64,000 nucleotides of DNA from JBBSBL01 sp046330255 (GTDB lineage Bacteria; Actinomycetota; Thermoleophilia; Solirubrobacterales; Solirubrobacteraceae): assembly GCA_046330255.1 (NCBI GenBank), contig JAXLTC010000003.1, forward strand, positions 183,725-247,724. The letters run 5' to 3'. Positions 30,648 through 38,068 of the stretch are shown piece after piece. Position 1 is the stretch's first letter, and each line of letters begins with the position of its first letter. The position numbers and the translations under genes were made by a program. Under the pieces are notes generated by a model, which was not told the origin of the DNA, searched no databases, and was given only the letters and a program-made list of their open reading frames with translations.

Positions 30648-31391
30648 CTACGCCGCCCCCGCAAGGGCGGAGCGGCCCATCAGCGGCCGCAGCCGGACGT
30701 GCGCGTGGTGCTCGACGGTCTCGGAGATCGCGCGCTCGCACTGGCGCAGCGCGCGCGCCGAGGCGTCCGGAGCCTCGGCGAGCGGGCTCGACAGCGCGCC
30801 CGCGAGGAACGCGTGCGCCTCCTCGTCCAGCGGGAACGCCGACCCCTCGCAGGCGCTGCACACGACGCCGCCGGCGGCGCCCGAGTAGGCGACTATGTGA
30901 TCGGCCTCGCCGCACGAGGCGCACGAGGACAGGTGCGGGGCGAAGCCCGCGGCGAGCAGCAGCTTGAGCCGGAACGCGAGCGCGTTGGCGGCGCTGGCGC
31001 CGGCGGGGTCGGAGTCGAGCAGCGCGAGCTCGTTGGCCAGCAGGTGGTAGACGCCCTCGTGGGCGTCGCCCGCGTCGAACAGCCGCGCGACCGCGTCGCA
31101 GGCGCGGGCCGCGGCGTCCAGCCCGGCGGCGCTCTCGCGCAGCCCGGGGTAGGCGGCGACCGTCTCGGCGGCCGTGACGGTCGCGAGATCGCCGCGGCCG
31201 GAGTGCAGGACCAGCCGCAGGCGGAAGAACGGCTCCAGGCGCGCCCCGAACCGGCTGCGGGTGCGCCGCGCGCCCTTGGCGATCGCGCCGATCCGGCCGA
31301 GCCTCGGCGTGTACAGGTGCAGGATGCGGTCCGCCTCCCCGTAGCGGATCGAGCGGAGCACGATCGCCTCGGTGCGAAAGCTGCCGGGCAC
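30648..31391 (-). CDS. recO: DNA repair protein RecO
   Basis: 247-residue RecFOR-pathway protein that helps load RecA on gapped DNA. The N-terminal OB fold begins FRTEAIVLRSIRYGEADRILHLYTPRLGRIGAIAKGARR, a strong family match. The C-terminal helical part holds a Cys4 zinc site, CASCGE and CSACEG. The start is GTG 31391. It lies upstream of ppdK on the same strand and diverges from the glutaredoxin gene with 53 bases between starts. Confidence 0.93.
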   Translation of the reverse strand: MPGSFRTEAIVLRSIRYGEADRILHLYTPRLGRIGAIAKGARRTRSRFGARLEPFFRLRLVLHSGRGDLATVTAAETVAAYPGLRESAAGLDAAARACDAVARLFDAGDAHEGVYHLLANELALLDSDPAGASAANALAFRLKLLLAAGFAPHLSSCASCGEADHIVAYSGAAGGVVCSACEGSAFPLDEEAHAFLAGALSSPLAEAPDASARALRQCERAISETVEHHAHVRLRPLMGRSALAGAA

Positions 31392-31428
31392 CGGGCTAGC
31401 TCCGCCGCGGATCGGGGCCCGCAGTCGC

Positions 31429-31434
31429 TATACT
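31429..31434 (+). promoter_or_regulatory. Putative -10 element for near-leaderless glutaredoxin mRNA
   Basis: TATACT stands out in very GC-rich DNA, 10 bases before the glutaredoxin ATG. The expected start of transcription at 31440-31443 would leave a 5' leader of only a few bases. No good -35 box is visible 17 bases upstream and there is no clear Shine-Dalgarno, which also fits a leaderless message. Confidence 0.5.
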
Positions 31435-31444
31435 TTGTGAAGCA

Positions 31445-31699
31445 ATGACCGTCATCACCGTCTACACGACCGATCCGTGCGCCCGCTGCATCAAGGCGAA
31501 GGCGCTGCTCAGCGCCCGCGGAGCGCGGTTCTCCGAAGTGAATCTGGCAAAGGACCCGGACGGCCGCGCGGAGCTCGCCCGCCGGACCGGGCTGCGGACC
31601 TTCCCCCAGATCGTCGTCGGCGACGACACCCTCGGCGGGCTCGACGACCTCGAGGCCGCCGACCGCGACGGGCGCCTCGCCGGCCTGATCGCGGCGTAG
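31445..31699 (+). CDS. Glutaredoxin-like protein
   Basis: 84-residue thioredoxin-fold protein with redox pair Cys12-x-x-Cys15 (DPCARCIKAK), the cis-Pro region RTFPQIVVGD and the downstream GGLDDLEAADRDG that matches glutaredoxin and mycoredoxin families. In actinobacteria such proteins often use mycothiol (mycoredoxin) rather than glutathione; which applies here cannot be judged. A TATACT -10-like box sits just upstream, suggesting a near-leaderless message. Confidence 0.88.
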   Translation: MTVITVYTTDPCARCIKAKALLSARGARFSEVNLAKDPDGRAELARRTGLRTFPQIVVGDDTLGGLDDLEAADRDGRLAGLIAA

Positions 31700-32138
31700 C
31701 CGGCCGCGCCCCGGGTCGTTCGCCGCGCGGCCGGAACCCGGCGGCCGCCGCCGTCCGCGACGTGGCGAACGGCCGCATCGAAGGGGACGGGAGCAAGTCG
31801 CGCCCCGGGCGCCGGCCTGCCCCCGCCCGCTTCCGGTCCAGTCGACGAAACCCCCCATATGGAGGGGAAACGTAGACCGCATCCCGGTCCCGCCCGGGCA
31901 GGACCGCCAAGAGCGCCGGCGCTCCCCGCCTTCCTTGCCGCAGTGCGACGAGACCGCCACACCCCCGCGCAACCCCGGACAGATCAACCGATCCCGGGTA
32001 ATGGCCCTGCGACCACCAGCCAGGATCGGACCCCGGGGCGCCCCGGCAACCGCCCGCCGGCCGGAACCCGGCCCCCTTCCCCGCTGCCGTTCCCGTCGAT
32101 CAGGCGCCAAACGCCGGCGCGCGCCGACCGGCCGCCGC
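31700..32138. other. 439-base intergenic region between convergent grx and mutM
   Basis: No convincing gene. Open frames here have the Arg/Pro/Gly-rich look of non-coding GC-rich DNA. The only sequence feature I noticed is a run of C, the palindrome CCATATGG (31855-31862) and a run of G, at 31851-31867. It has no T tract, so it is not a standard terminator. Confidence 0.5.
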
Positions 32139-32978
32139 CTAGCCCCGCCGCCGCCGCGGCCGGGGCTGGCAGCGCTCGCAGGCGTAGGTGCCGCGCCCCG
32201 CGACGACCATCTTGCGCACCGGCGTGCCGCAGCGCGGGCAGGGAAGGCCCTCGCGGCGGTGCACGAGGAACTCGTCCTGGAAGGCGCCCCAGGCGCCGTC
32301 CGGGTCCCGGAAGTCGTCGATCGTGGCGCCGCCGGCGCGCAGGCCGGCCGCGAGCGTGTCGACGACGGCGTCGCGGAGCGCGGACACCTGCCCGCGCGTC
32401 AGGCGGCCCGTCTCGCGCAGCGGGTGGATCCGCGCCCTGAAGAGCGCCTCGTCGGCGTAGATGTTCCCCACTCCCGCGACCCGCCGCTGGTCGAGCAGGA
32501 ACGCCTTGACGGGCGTGCGCCGGCCGCGCGCGACGGCCCGCAGATGGTCGGCGGTGAACTCCGCGTCGAAGGGCTCGGGGCCGAGCCTGGAGCCGAGGTA
32601 GGCGTCGCGCGCGGCGCCGCCGAGCAGCAGGTGCCCGGTGCCGAAGCGCCGCGGGTCCACCCAGCTGACGCCGTGCCCGTCGTCCAGCTCCAGCCGGACG
32701 CGCGTGTGCGGCAGCCCGCGATCGGCGTCGTAGAGCAGCGTGCCCGTCATGCGCAGGTGGGCGACGAGGTGGACGTCGTCCTCGAGCTCGAAGAGCAGGT
32801 ACTTCCCGCGGCGCCCGAGCCGCTCCACCAGGCGGCCGCGGAGCGCCGACTCGACCTCTGTGGGAGCGAGCGGGTCGCACCAGCGCGCGTCGAGCACCTC
32901 GACCGCGGCCAGGCGGCGGCCCTCGATCCGGGGCGCGAGCCCGCGGCGGATCGTCTCGACCTCGGGCAGCTCGGGCAC
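32139..32978 (-). CDS. mutM: Formamidopyrimidine-DNA glycosylase
   Basis: 279-residue Fpg/Nei glycosylase that removes oxidised purines such as 8-oxoguanine and nicks the strand. After the start residue comes PELPEVETIRRGL, with catalytic Pro2 and Glu3. Further landmarks are HLRMTGTLL, the H2TH region RRVAGVGNIYADEALFRARIHP, and the C-terminal zinc finger CPRCG-x-C-x2-C (CERCQ). GTG 32978 gives the exact mature N-terminus. It is the last gene of a long leftward run. Confidence 0.96.
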   Translation of the reverse strand: MPELPEVETIRRGLAPRIEGRRLAAVEVLDARWCDPLAPTEVESALRGRLVERLGRRGKYLLFELEDDVHLVAHLRMTGTLLYDADRGLPHTRVRLELDDGHGVSWVDPRRFGTGHLLLGGAARDAYLGSRLGPEPFDAEFTADHLRAVARGRRTPVKAFLLDQRRVAGVGNIYADEALFRARIHPLRETGRLTRGQVSALRDAVVDTLAAGLRAGGATIDDFRDPDGAWGAFQDEFLVHRREGLPCPRCGTPVRKMVVAGRGTYACERCQPRPRRRRG

Positions 32979-33010
32979 CGGGCGAGTATGGCGGGCGGCG
33001 CCGGGCGGGA

Positions 33011-34105
33011 TCAGCGCGCCGGGCCGTGGCTGGCGAGCCGCAGCCCGCCCGCGGTCACTTGCCCGGACGACGAGCGGAAGGCGGGCACCATCTCGCTGGT
33101 CACCAGCCCGGTCTCGCCGGTGATCCGGTCGACGATCGCGAACCACTCGCGCACCCGCTCGGGCACGTCGACCGCCACGGTCACCACGGGGACCCGGCGC
33201 CCCAGGCGCCAGACCGTGTCGCCGTGCGGGGCATGGTCGCCGTGGTAGCCCCAGATGCCGCGCAGCGTGGTCGCGCCGGCGGCCCCCGCCGCGCGCAGCT
33301 CGCGGACGATCCGCTCGTGCAGCGGGTGACCCGCGTGGCGGGACTGCTCGCCGGCGTAGACCATCAGCTTCTGCCAGATCCCGAGCCCCGAGGGGTCCTT
33401 CCCCGGGAGCGCGTGCGGCTCGGCCAGCGCGACGCCGTCGCGCTTGCATACGCGGACCCGCTCCAGCGTCGCGAGGGGCGCCTGGAGCAACTCGCCGAGC
33501 TCCGGCAGCGCCGCGGCGATGCGCTCGCCCGCACCGATCGCGATGATCATCAGCGGCACCCGCTCGTTGGCGCCCACGAACGACGCGCGCCGCCGCTCGC
33601 CGTCCGCCACGCCGTCGACTCCGAGCAGGACGGTGGCGCCCGCCACGCCGCGCGCGTGCAGCAGTCCGACCGCCTCCTCGAACGCGGGCCGGCCGCCGGC
33701 CCGCTCACGCCGGCCGGGGTAGACCGTGAGCTTCACCTCCTCGCCGAGCCCGGGCGGCAGGACCACGGGCTCGAGGCGCCCGCTCAGCATCCGTGCGCGC
33801 TCGAGGGTCACCAGCCCCTCGAAGCCGAGCCCGCCCAGCTCGCCCAGGACCGCCTCGACCCGCGCGCGCTCGTCGACCGCGACCGAGACGATCGGCAGAT
33901 CCTCCGAGAGCGTCAGCAGCCGGTCGGTGCGCAGGCGCTGGTGGAGCCCGAACCCCTCCACGCCGCGCATCACGAGGCCGATGCGCAGCCCGTGGCGCGC
34001 GTAGGCCTCGACGAGCGCGTCGGCCAGGAACCGGCCGCCCGCGCGGTCGCGCTCGCCGAAGTAGGCGGTCAGCTTCAGGCAGTCGTGGGGGTCAGCGCCC
34101 GTCAC
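33011..34105 (-). CDS. Protein with three tandem DUF190 (PII-like) domains
   Basis: 364 residues made of three copies of one unit of about 100 residues, at roughly 9-106, 121-217 and 243-345. Each opens with a K-L-x-x-Y-x-G strand (LKLTAYFGERDR, VKLTVYPGRRER, QKLMVYAGEQSR). Each then has a G-A-T-x-L-x-G-like strand (GLVMRGVEGFG, ATVLLGVDGVA, ATTLRGIWGYH) and ends in a V-x-V/I-D-x-R and L-x-T-L-E-x-V-like pair. This is the DUF190 pattern, a ferredoxin-like fold related to PII/CutA. DUF190 proteins are usually single-domain and found near CrcB fluoride channels; neither is the case here. It sits between deoB (6 bases) and mutM (32 bases). Function unknown. Confidence 0.8.
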   Translation of the reverse strand: MTGADPHDCLKLTAYFGERDRAGGRFLADALVEAYARHGLRIGLVMRGVEGFGLHQRLRTDRLLTLSEDLPIVSVAVDERARVEAVLGELGGLGFEGLVTLERARMLSGRLEPVVLPPGLGEEVKLTVYPGRRERAGGRPAFEEAVGLLHARGVAGATVLLGVDGVADGERRRASFVGANERVPLMIIAIGAGERIAAALPELGELLQAPLATLERVRVCKRDGVALAEPHALPGKDPSGLGIWQKLMVYAGEQSRHAGHPLHERIVRELRAAGAAGATTLRGIWGYHGDHAPHGDTVWRLGRRVPVVTVAVDVPERVREWFAIVDRITGETGLVTSEMVPAFRSSSGQVTAGGLRLASHGPAR

Positions 34106-34111
34106 CGTGCC

Positions 34112-35302
34112 TCACGGTAGGAACGAGCGGCCCGGGAGCGCGGGCGCGTCGCGTCCTGCGAGCCAGCGCAGCGCGCTGGCGCCGACATCGGCCAGCGGGC
34201 CGTCGTGGCGGCGGCCGCCGTCGCCGGCGAAGCGCGCCAGCAGCGGCGCGTGCTCGCGGGTGTGGTCGGTGCCCGGCGTGGTCGGGTCACAGCCGTGGTC
34301 GGCGGTCAGCACGAGCAGGTCCTCGTCACGCAGCGCCGCCAGCCAGCCGCCGAGCGCGGCGTCGATCTCGGCCAGGGCTCGCGCGAACCCGGCCAGGTCC
34401 TTGCGGTGGCCGTAGACCTGGTCGGTCTCGACCAGGTTGGCGAACACGAGGCCGCGGTCGAGGCCCGCGATCAACTCGCCGATCTCCGCCAGCGCCCGGG
34501 CGTTGGTGGCGCCCGGATGGGCGACGTCGATGCCGGCGCCCGGGAAGAGCTGGGAGACCTTGCCGACCGCGTGCACCGGGACGCCCGCGTCGCGCAGCTC
34601 GTCGAGGTGGCTGCGGCCGGGAGGCGGCAGCGCGAGGTCGCGCCTGCCGTCGGTGCGCTCGAAGGAGCCGGGCTCGCCGCGGAAGGGGCGCGCGATCACG
34701 CGCCCGACGGCGTGCTCGCCGGTCATCACAGCGCGCGCCCTCGCGCACATCTCCCAGAGCTCCGGCTCGGGCACCAGGTCCACGTGCGCCGCGATCTGGA
34801 GCACCGAGTCCTGCGAGGTGTAGGCGATCAGCCTCCCGCTGCGCAGGTGCTCGGCCCCGAAGCCCTCGATCGCCTCGATCCCGTTGCAGGGCCTGTTGCA
34901 GATGAGCCCGCGGCCCATGGCTGTCTCGAGCGCCGCGAGCACGTCCGGCGGGAACCCTTCGGGATAGGCGGGCAGCGGGGCCGGCGGCACGACTCCCATC
35001 AGCTCCCAGTGGCCGGTGGCGGAGTCCTTGCCGGGGCCCAGCGGGTGCAGCCGCCCGTGCAGGACGGGCCGGGCGGCGGGCGGGACCCCCGCGAGCGGGA
35101 GAATCGACCCGAGGCCCAGCGCGCCCAGGACCGGGAGATCCAGGCCGCCGACCGCCGCCGCGAGATGGCCGAGCGTGTTCGCGCCCTCGTCGCCGTAGGC
35201 GGCCGCGTCGGGCAGCGCGCCGGTGCCGCACGCGTCGATCACCACCACGAACGCGCGCCGCGGCTGCGGCCGTGCGGGTCCGGGGCCCGGAGCCCGGCTC
35301 AC
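34112..35302 (-). CDS. deoB: Phosphopentomutase
   Basis: 396-residue alkaline-phosphatase-fold enzyme converting (deoxy)ribose 1-phosphate to the 5-phosphate in nucleoside salvage. Visible: VVVIDACGTGALPDAAAYGDEGANTLGHL (metal Asp and nucleophile Thr), GKDSATGHWELMG, LVETDQVYGHRKD, and metal-ligand region LTADHGCDPTTPGTDHTREHAPLL. GTG 35302 overlaps the xerD stop by 4 bases (GTGA). An upstream in-frame extension into xerD is not conserved. Confidence 0.95.
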   Translation of the reverse strand: MSRAPGPGPARPQPRRAFVVVIDACGTGALPDAAAYGDEGANTLGHLAAAVGGLDLPVLGALGLGSILPLAGVPPAARPVLHGRLHPLGPGKDSATGHWELMGVVPPAPLPAYPEGFPPDVLAALETAMGRGLICNRPCNGIEAIEGFGAEHLRSGRLIAYTSQDSVLQIAAHVDLVPEPELWEMCARARAVMTGEHAVGRVIARPFRGEPGSFERTDGRRDLALPPPGRSHLDELRDAGVPVHAVGKVSQLFPGAGIDVAHPGATNARALAEIGELIAGLDRGLVFANLVETDQVYGHRKDLAGFARALAEIDAALGGWLAALRDEDLLVLTADHGCDPTTPGTDHTREHAPLLARFAGDGGRRHDGPLADVGASALRWLAGRDAPALPGRSFLP

Positions 35303-36234
35303 GCCCGTCCGGCGCTCGCGCGCGGATGGGCAGAGAAGTAGACGTCGCGCAGCCGGTCGGCCGACAGGTGGGTGTAGACCTGGGTGGTCGCGATGTCGGC
35401 GTGGCCGAGCATCTCCTGGAGCGAGCGCAGGTCGCAGCCGCCGGCGAGCAGGTGCGTCGCGAACGTGTGGCGCAGCGTATGCGGGCTCATGCGGTCCTCG
35501 AGCCCGGCCGAGCGGGCGTGGCGGCGGACGATCTTGTAGAGCCCCTGACGGGTCAGGCCCCCGCCGCGCTGGTTGACGAAGACGCGCCGCTCGTCGCGGT
35601 CGCCGACGAGCGCGGGCCGGCCGCCGGCGAGCCACGCCGCGAGGGCCTCGCGCGCGCGGCTTCCCACCGGGACCAGGCGCTCCTTCGCGCCCTTCCCGCG
35701 CGTTCGCAGCATCCCCGCTTCGAGATCGAGCTCGGCGAGCTCCAGCGAGACCGCCTCCGATGCGCGCAGCCCGCACGCGTACATGGTCTCCAGCAGCGCG
35801 CGGTCGCGCAGCGCCGCGGGCTCCTCGCCCGCGGGCTGGGCGAGCAGGCGCGCGACCTCGTCGCGGGTCAGCACCTTCGGCAGGCGCGGCGTGCGGCGCG
35901 GCGCGCGCAGATCGGACGTGGGGTCGCGGTCGAGCATCTCCTCGCGACGGAGATGGCGGTAGAAGGAGCGCAGGCACGCGACCTTGCGCTGCAGCGTGGT
36001 CGAGGCGGCCGGGGGGCGGCCCCCGGCGCCCGCGGCGAGCTCGTCGATCCAGGCGGTGAGGTCGGCGTGATCCGCCTGCAGCGGCCCCGTGCCGCGGCGC
36101 GCCAGGAACTCGCCGAGCTGGAGCAGGTCCGAGCGGTACGCCTCGAGCGTGTTGCGCGAGAGGCCGCGCTCCAGCTCGAGGTAGGCCAGGAAGTCGAGCA
36201 CCAGCTCGGCGTGGGCGGTCGCGGCGCGGGCCAC
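35299..36234 (-). CDS. xerD: Tyrosine recombinase XerD
   Basis: 311-residue site-specific recombinase that resolves chromosome dimers at dif with XerC. The N-terminal SAM-like core-binding domain (1-105) precedes the catalytic domain with Arg157 (CGLRASE), Lys181 (RGKGAKER), His252/Arg255 (HTLRHTFATHLL), His278 (LGHADIATT) and nucleophile Tyr287 (QVYTHL). Length and housekeeping neighbours (nudix, deoB) fit the chromosomal XerD position in Gram-positive bacteria rather than a phage integrase. Confidence 0.93.
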   Translation of the reverse strand: MARAATAHAELVLDFLAYLELERGLSRNTLEAYRSDLLQLGEFLARRGTGPLQADHADLTAWIDELAAGAGGRPPAASTTLQRKVACLRSFYRHLRREEMLDRDPTSDLRAPRRTPRLPKVLTRDEVARLLAQPAGEEPAALRDRALLETMYACGLRASEAVSLELAELDLEAGMLRTRGKGAKERLVPVGSRAREALAAWLAGGRPALVGDRDERRVFVNQRGGGLTRQGLYKIVRRHARSAGLEDRMSPHTLRHTFATHLLAGGCDLRSLQEMLGHADIATTQVYTHLSADRLRDVYFSAHPRASAGRA

Positions 36235-36286
36235 GCTCTCCCGTTCCGCGCGTCCGGCGGGGCTCCTGCGGGCCGCAAGCCCGCGT

Positions 36287-36817
36287 TCAGGCTCGCAGCC
36301 GGCCGCGGAACCAGAGCAGGCCGATCAGCGACTTCGCGTCCTCGCACGCGTCGATCGCCTCCTCGAGGCTCTCCAGCGGCCAGGGCACGACCTCGATGCG
36401 CTCGTTCTCGCCCGAGTCGGCCTGCGCCTCGCGCAGGTCGGTCGCCAGCCACACCCCGATCCGCTCGTCGGTGAAGCCCGGGCTGACCCAGAAGTCGCCC
36501 AGGTGCTCCCAGGAGAGCGCTGCCTTGCCGACCTCCTCGGCCAGCTCGCGCCGAGCCGTGTCGAAGCGGTCCTCGCCCGGTTCGATCTTCCCGGCCGGCA
36601 GCTCCAGCAGGTCCGGCGAGCCCACGGCCTCGCGCGGCTGGCGGACCAGCCACAGGTGGAGGTCGTCGTGCGCGACGATCGCCACCGCTCCGGGGTGGCG
36701 CATGATCTCGCGCTCCACCACCTCGCCGTCGGCGTGCCGGAAGCGCTCGACGCGAACGCTGCCGATCCGCCCCCGCCACGCGGTTTCGCCGTCCAGGTGC
36801 TCGTACTCAGCCGCCAT
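36287..36817 (-). CDS. nudF: ADP-ribose pyrophosphatase-type Nudix hydrolase
   Basis: 176-residue Nudix enzyme. The Nudix box at 76-97 (G-x5-E-x7-REL-x-EEVG) is a perfect consensus match. Upstream VRVERFRHADGEVVEREIMRHPGAVAIVAH and downstream SPGFTDERIGVWLATDL are as in ADP-ribose pyrophosphatases, which split ADP-ribose to AMP and ribose 5-phosphate. ATG 36817 is used; an open frame 17 codons longer is unconserved. It comes just before xerD, as in many Gram-positive genomes. Confidence 0.9.
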   Translation of the reverse strand: MAAEYEHLDGETAWRGRIGSVRVERFRHADGEVVEREIMRHPGAVAIVAHDDLHLWLVRQPREAVGSPDLLELPAGKIEPGEDRFDTARRELAEEVGKAALSWEHLGDFWVSPGFTDERIGVWLATDLREAQADSGENERIEVVPWPLESLEEAIDACEDAKSLIGLLWFRGRLRA

Positions 36818-36928
36818 CGCCCTCCCCCAGCCGGCGCGCCGCCTTCCCGGCGCCGCTGCCGGCGGCACGATAGCCGTCCGGGTGGCGCGGGCGCTCGCCG
36901 CCCCGGCGCGCGGCGGCCCGGCAGGGCC

Positions 36929-38068
36929 TCAGCACCGGGCGGCCGCCTGCGAGACCAGCTCGAGCGCGACGTCGAGCATCTGCTCGAGCGCCGCGACCGC
37001 GACCCGCTCGCCGGGCTCGTGGTTGCGCTCGGTGCCGTTCGCGAGGTTCACGCACGGGAAGCCCTGCGCCACGAGCGCGTTGGCGTCCGAGCCGCCGCCC
37101 GTGGAGATCGGCGCGGGCTCGTGGCCGCGAGCGCGCAGCGCGGCCTGCGCGGCGGCGACCGCGTCGTCCGAGGGGCCCTGCCGGTAGGAGCGGAACAGCC
37201 GCTCGACGGTGACGTCGAGGTCGCAGCCCTCGGCGTTCGCGCCATCCTGCAGCCGGTCGACCATCTCCGCGACGAGCGCCTCCACCTTGCTCTCGTCGAG
37301 CGAGCGCGCCTCGGCGAGGACCCGGCAGCGCTCCGGGACCACGTTCCCCGCGGAGCCCCCGGCCACGAGGCCGACATTCGCCGTGGTCTCCTCGTCGATG
37401 CGCCCGAGCCGCATCGCGGCGATCGCGCGGGCCGCCGCGGCGATCGCGCTGCGCCCGTCCTGGGGCCGTATCCCGGCGTGCGCCGCGACCCCACGGAGCT
37501 CCGCCTCGATCCGGTGGTAGGTGGGCGAGGCGACGACGATCTCGCCGATCGGCGAGGCGTGGTCGAAGACGAAGCCGAACGCGCTGCGCAGGCTCGCCGC
37601 CTCGAACGCCGCGGCCCCCGCCAGCGCCGTCTCCTCGCGCACCGTGAACAGCAGCTCCAGCCCGCAGGGCGGCGGCTCGGCCGCGAAGATCCGCGCGGCG
37701 GCGAGGAGCACGGCCACCGCCGCCTTGTTGTCCGCGCCCAGGATCCCCGCGCCCTCGTTGATCCAGTGGCCGTCGTGGATCGCGGGCCGCACCGGGCCGT
37801 CGGGCGGGACGGTGTCCAGGTGCGCGCAGAGCAGCAACCCGCGCTCCGGTCCGCCGGGCGCCGGGGCGATGCGGGCGAGCAGGTTGCCGGCGTCCGACGC
37901 CACCGCCGGCCCCGCCCCGTCCTCGCTCACCTCGAGCCCGAGCAGGCGCAGCTCCGCGGCCACCCTGTCCGCGCACGCGCGCTCGCTCCCCGACGGGCTG
38001 GGGATCCGGCACAGCTCGGCGAACAGCTCGCCCAGGGCGGCGCGCTCCGCCGCCGAGGCGCTCCTCAC
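36929..38068 (-). CDS. M20-family metallopeptidase (PepT-like)
   Basis: 379-residue zinc peptidase or amidohydrolase. Metal and catalytic residues: HLDTVPP (HxD), LGADNKAAV (bridging Asp), FTVREETALAG (Glu-Glu), FDHASPIG and the C-terminal GGSDANAL. A dimerisation domain lies in the middle (about 185-295, with RGVAAHAGIRPQDGRSAI). The order resembles the 'peptidase T-like' group, so a tripeptidase or other C-N hydrolase is inferred. GTG 38068 overlaps the pyrG stop by 4 bases. Confidence 0.88.
   Translation of the reverse strand: MRSASAAERAALGELFAELCRIPSPSGSERACADRVAAELRLLGLEVSEDGAGPAVASDAGNLLARIAPAPGGPERGLLLCAHLDTVPPDGPVRPAIHDGHWINEGAGILGADNKAAVAVLLAAARIFAAEPPPCGLELLFTVREETALAGAAAFEAASLRSAFGFVFDHASPIGEIVVASPTYHRIEAELRGVAAHAGIRPQDGRSAIAAAARAIAAMRLGRIDEETTANVGLVAGGSAGNVVPERCRVLAEARSLDESKVEALVAEMVDRLQDGANAEGCDLDVTVERLFRSYRQGPSDDAVAAAQAALRARGHEPAPISTGGGSDANALVAQGFPCVNLANGTERNHEPGERVAVAALEQMLDVALELVSQAAARC

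Noticed and set aside
31851..31867. C-run, CCATATGG and G-run as a terminator for grx and mutM
   Set aside because: The stem is short and imperfect and has no T tract on either strand, so it does not meet the standard pattern.
35299..36234. XerD as a phage or integron integrase marking an island edge
   Set aside because: Neighbours are housekeeping genes (nudix, deoB, pyrG), the size and motifs fit chromosomal XerD, and no attachment-site repeat or phage gene is nearby.
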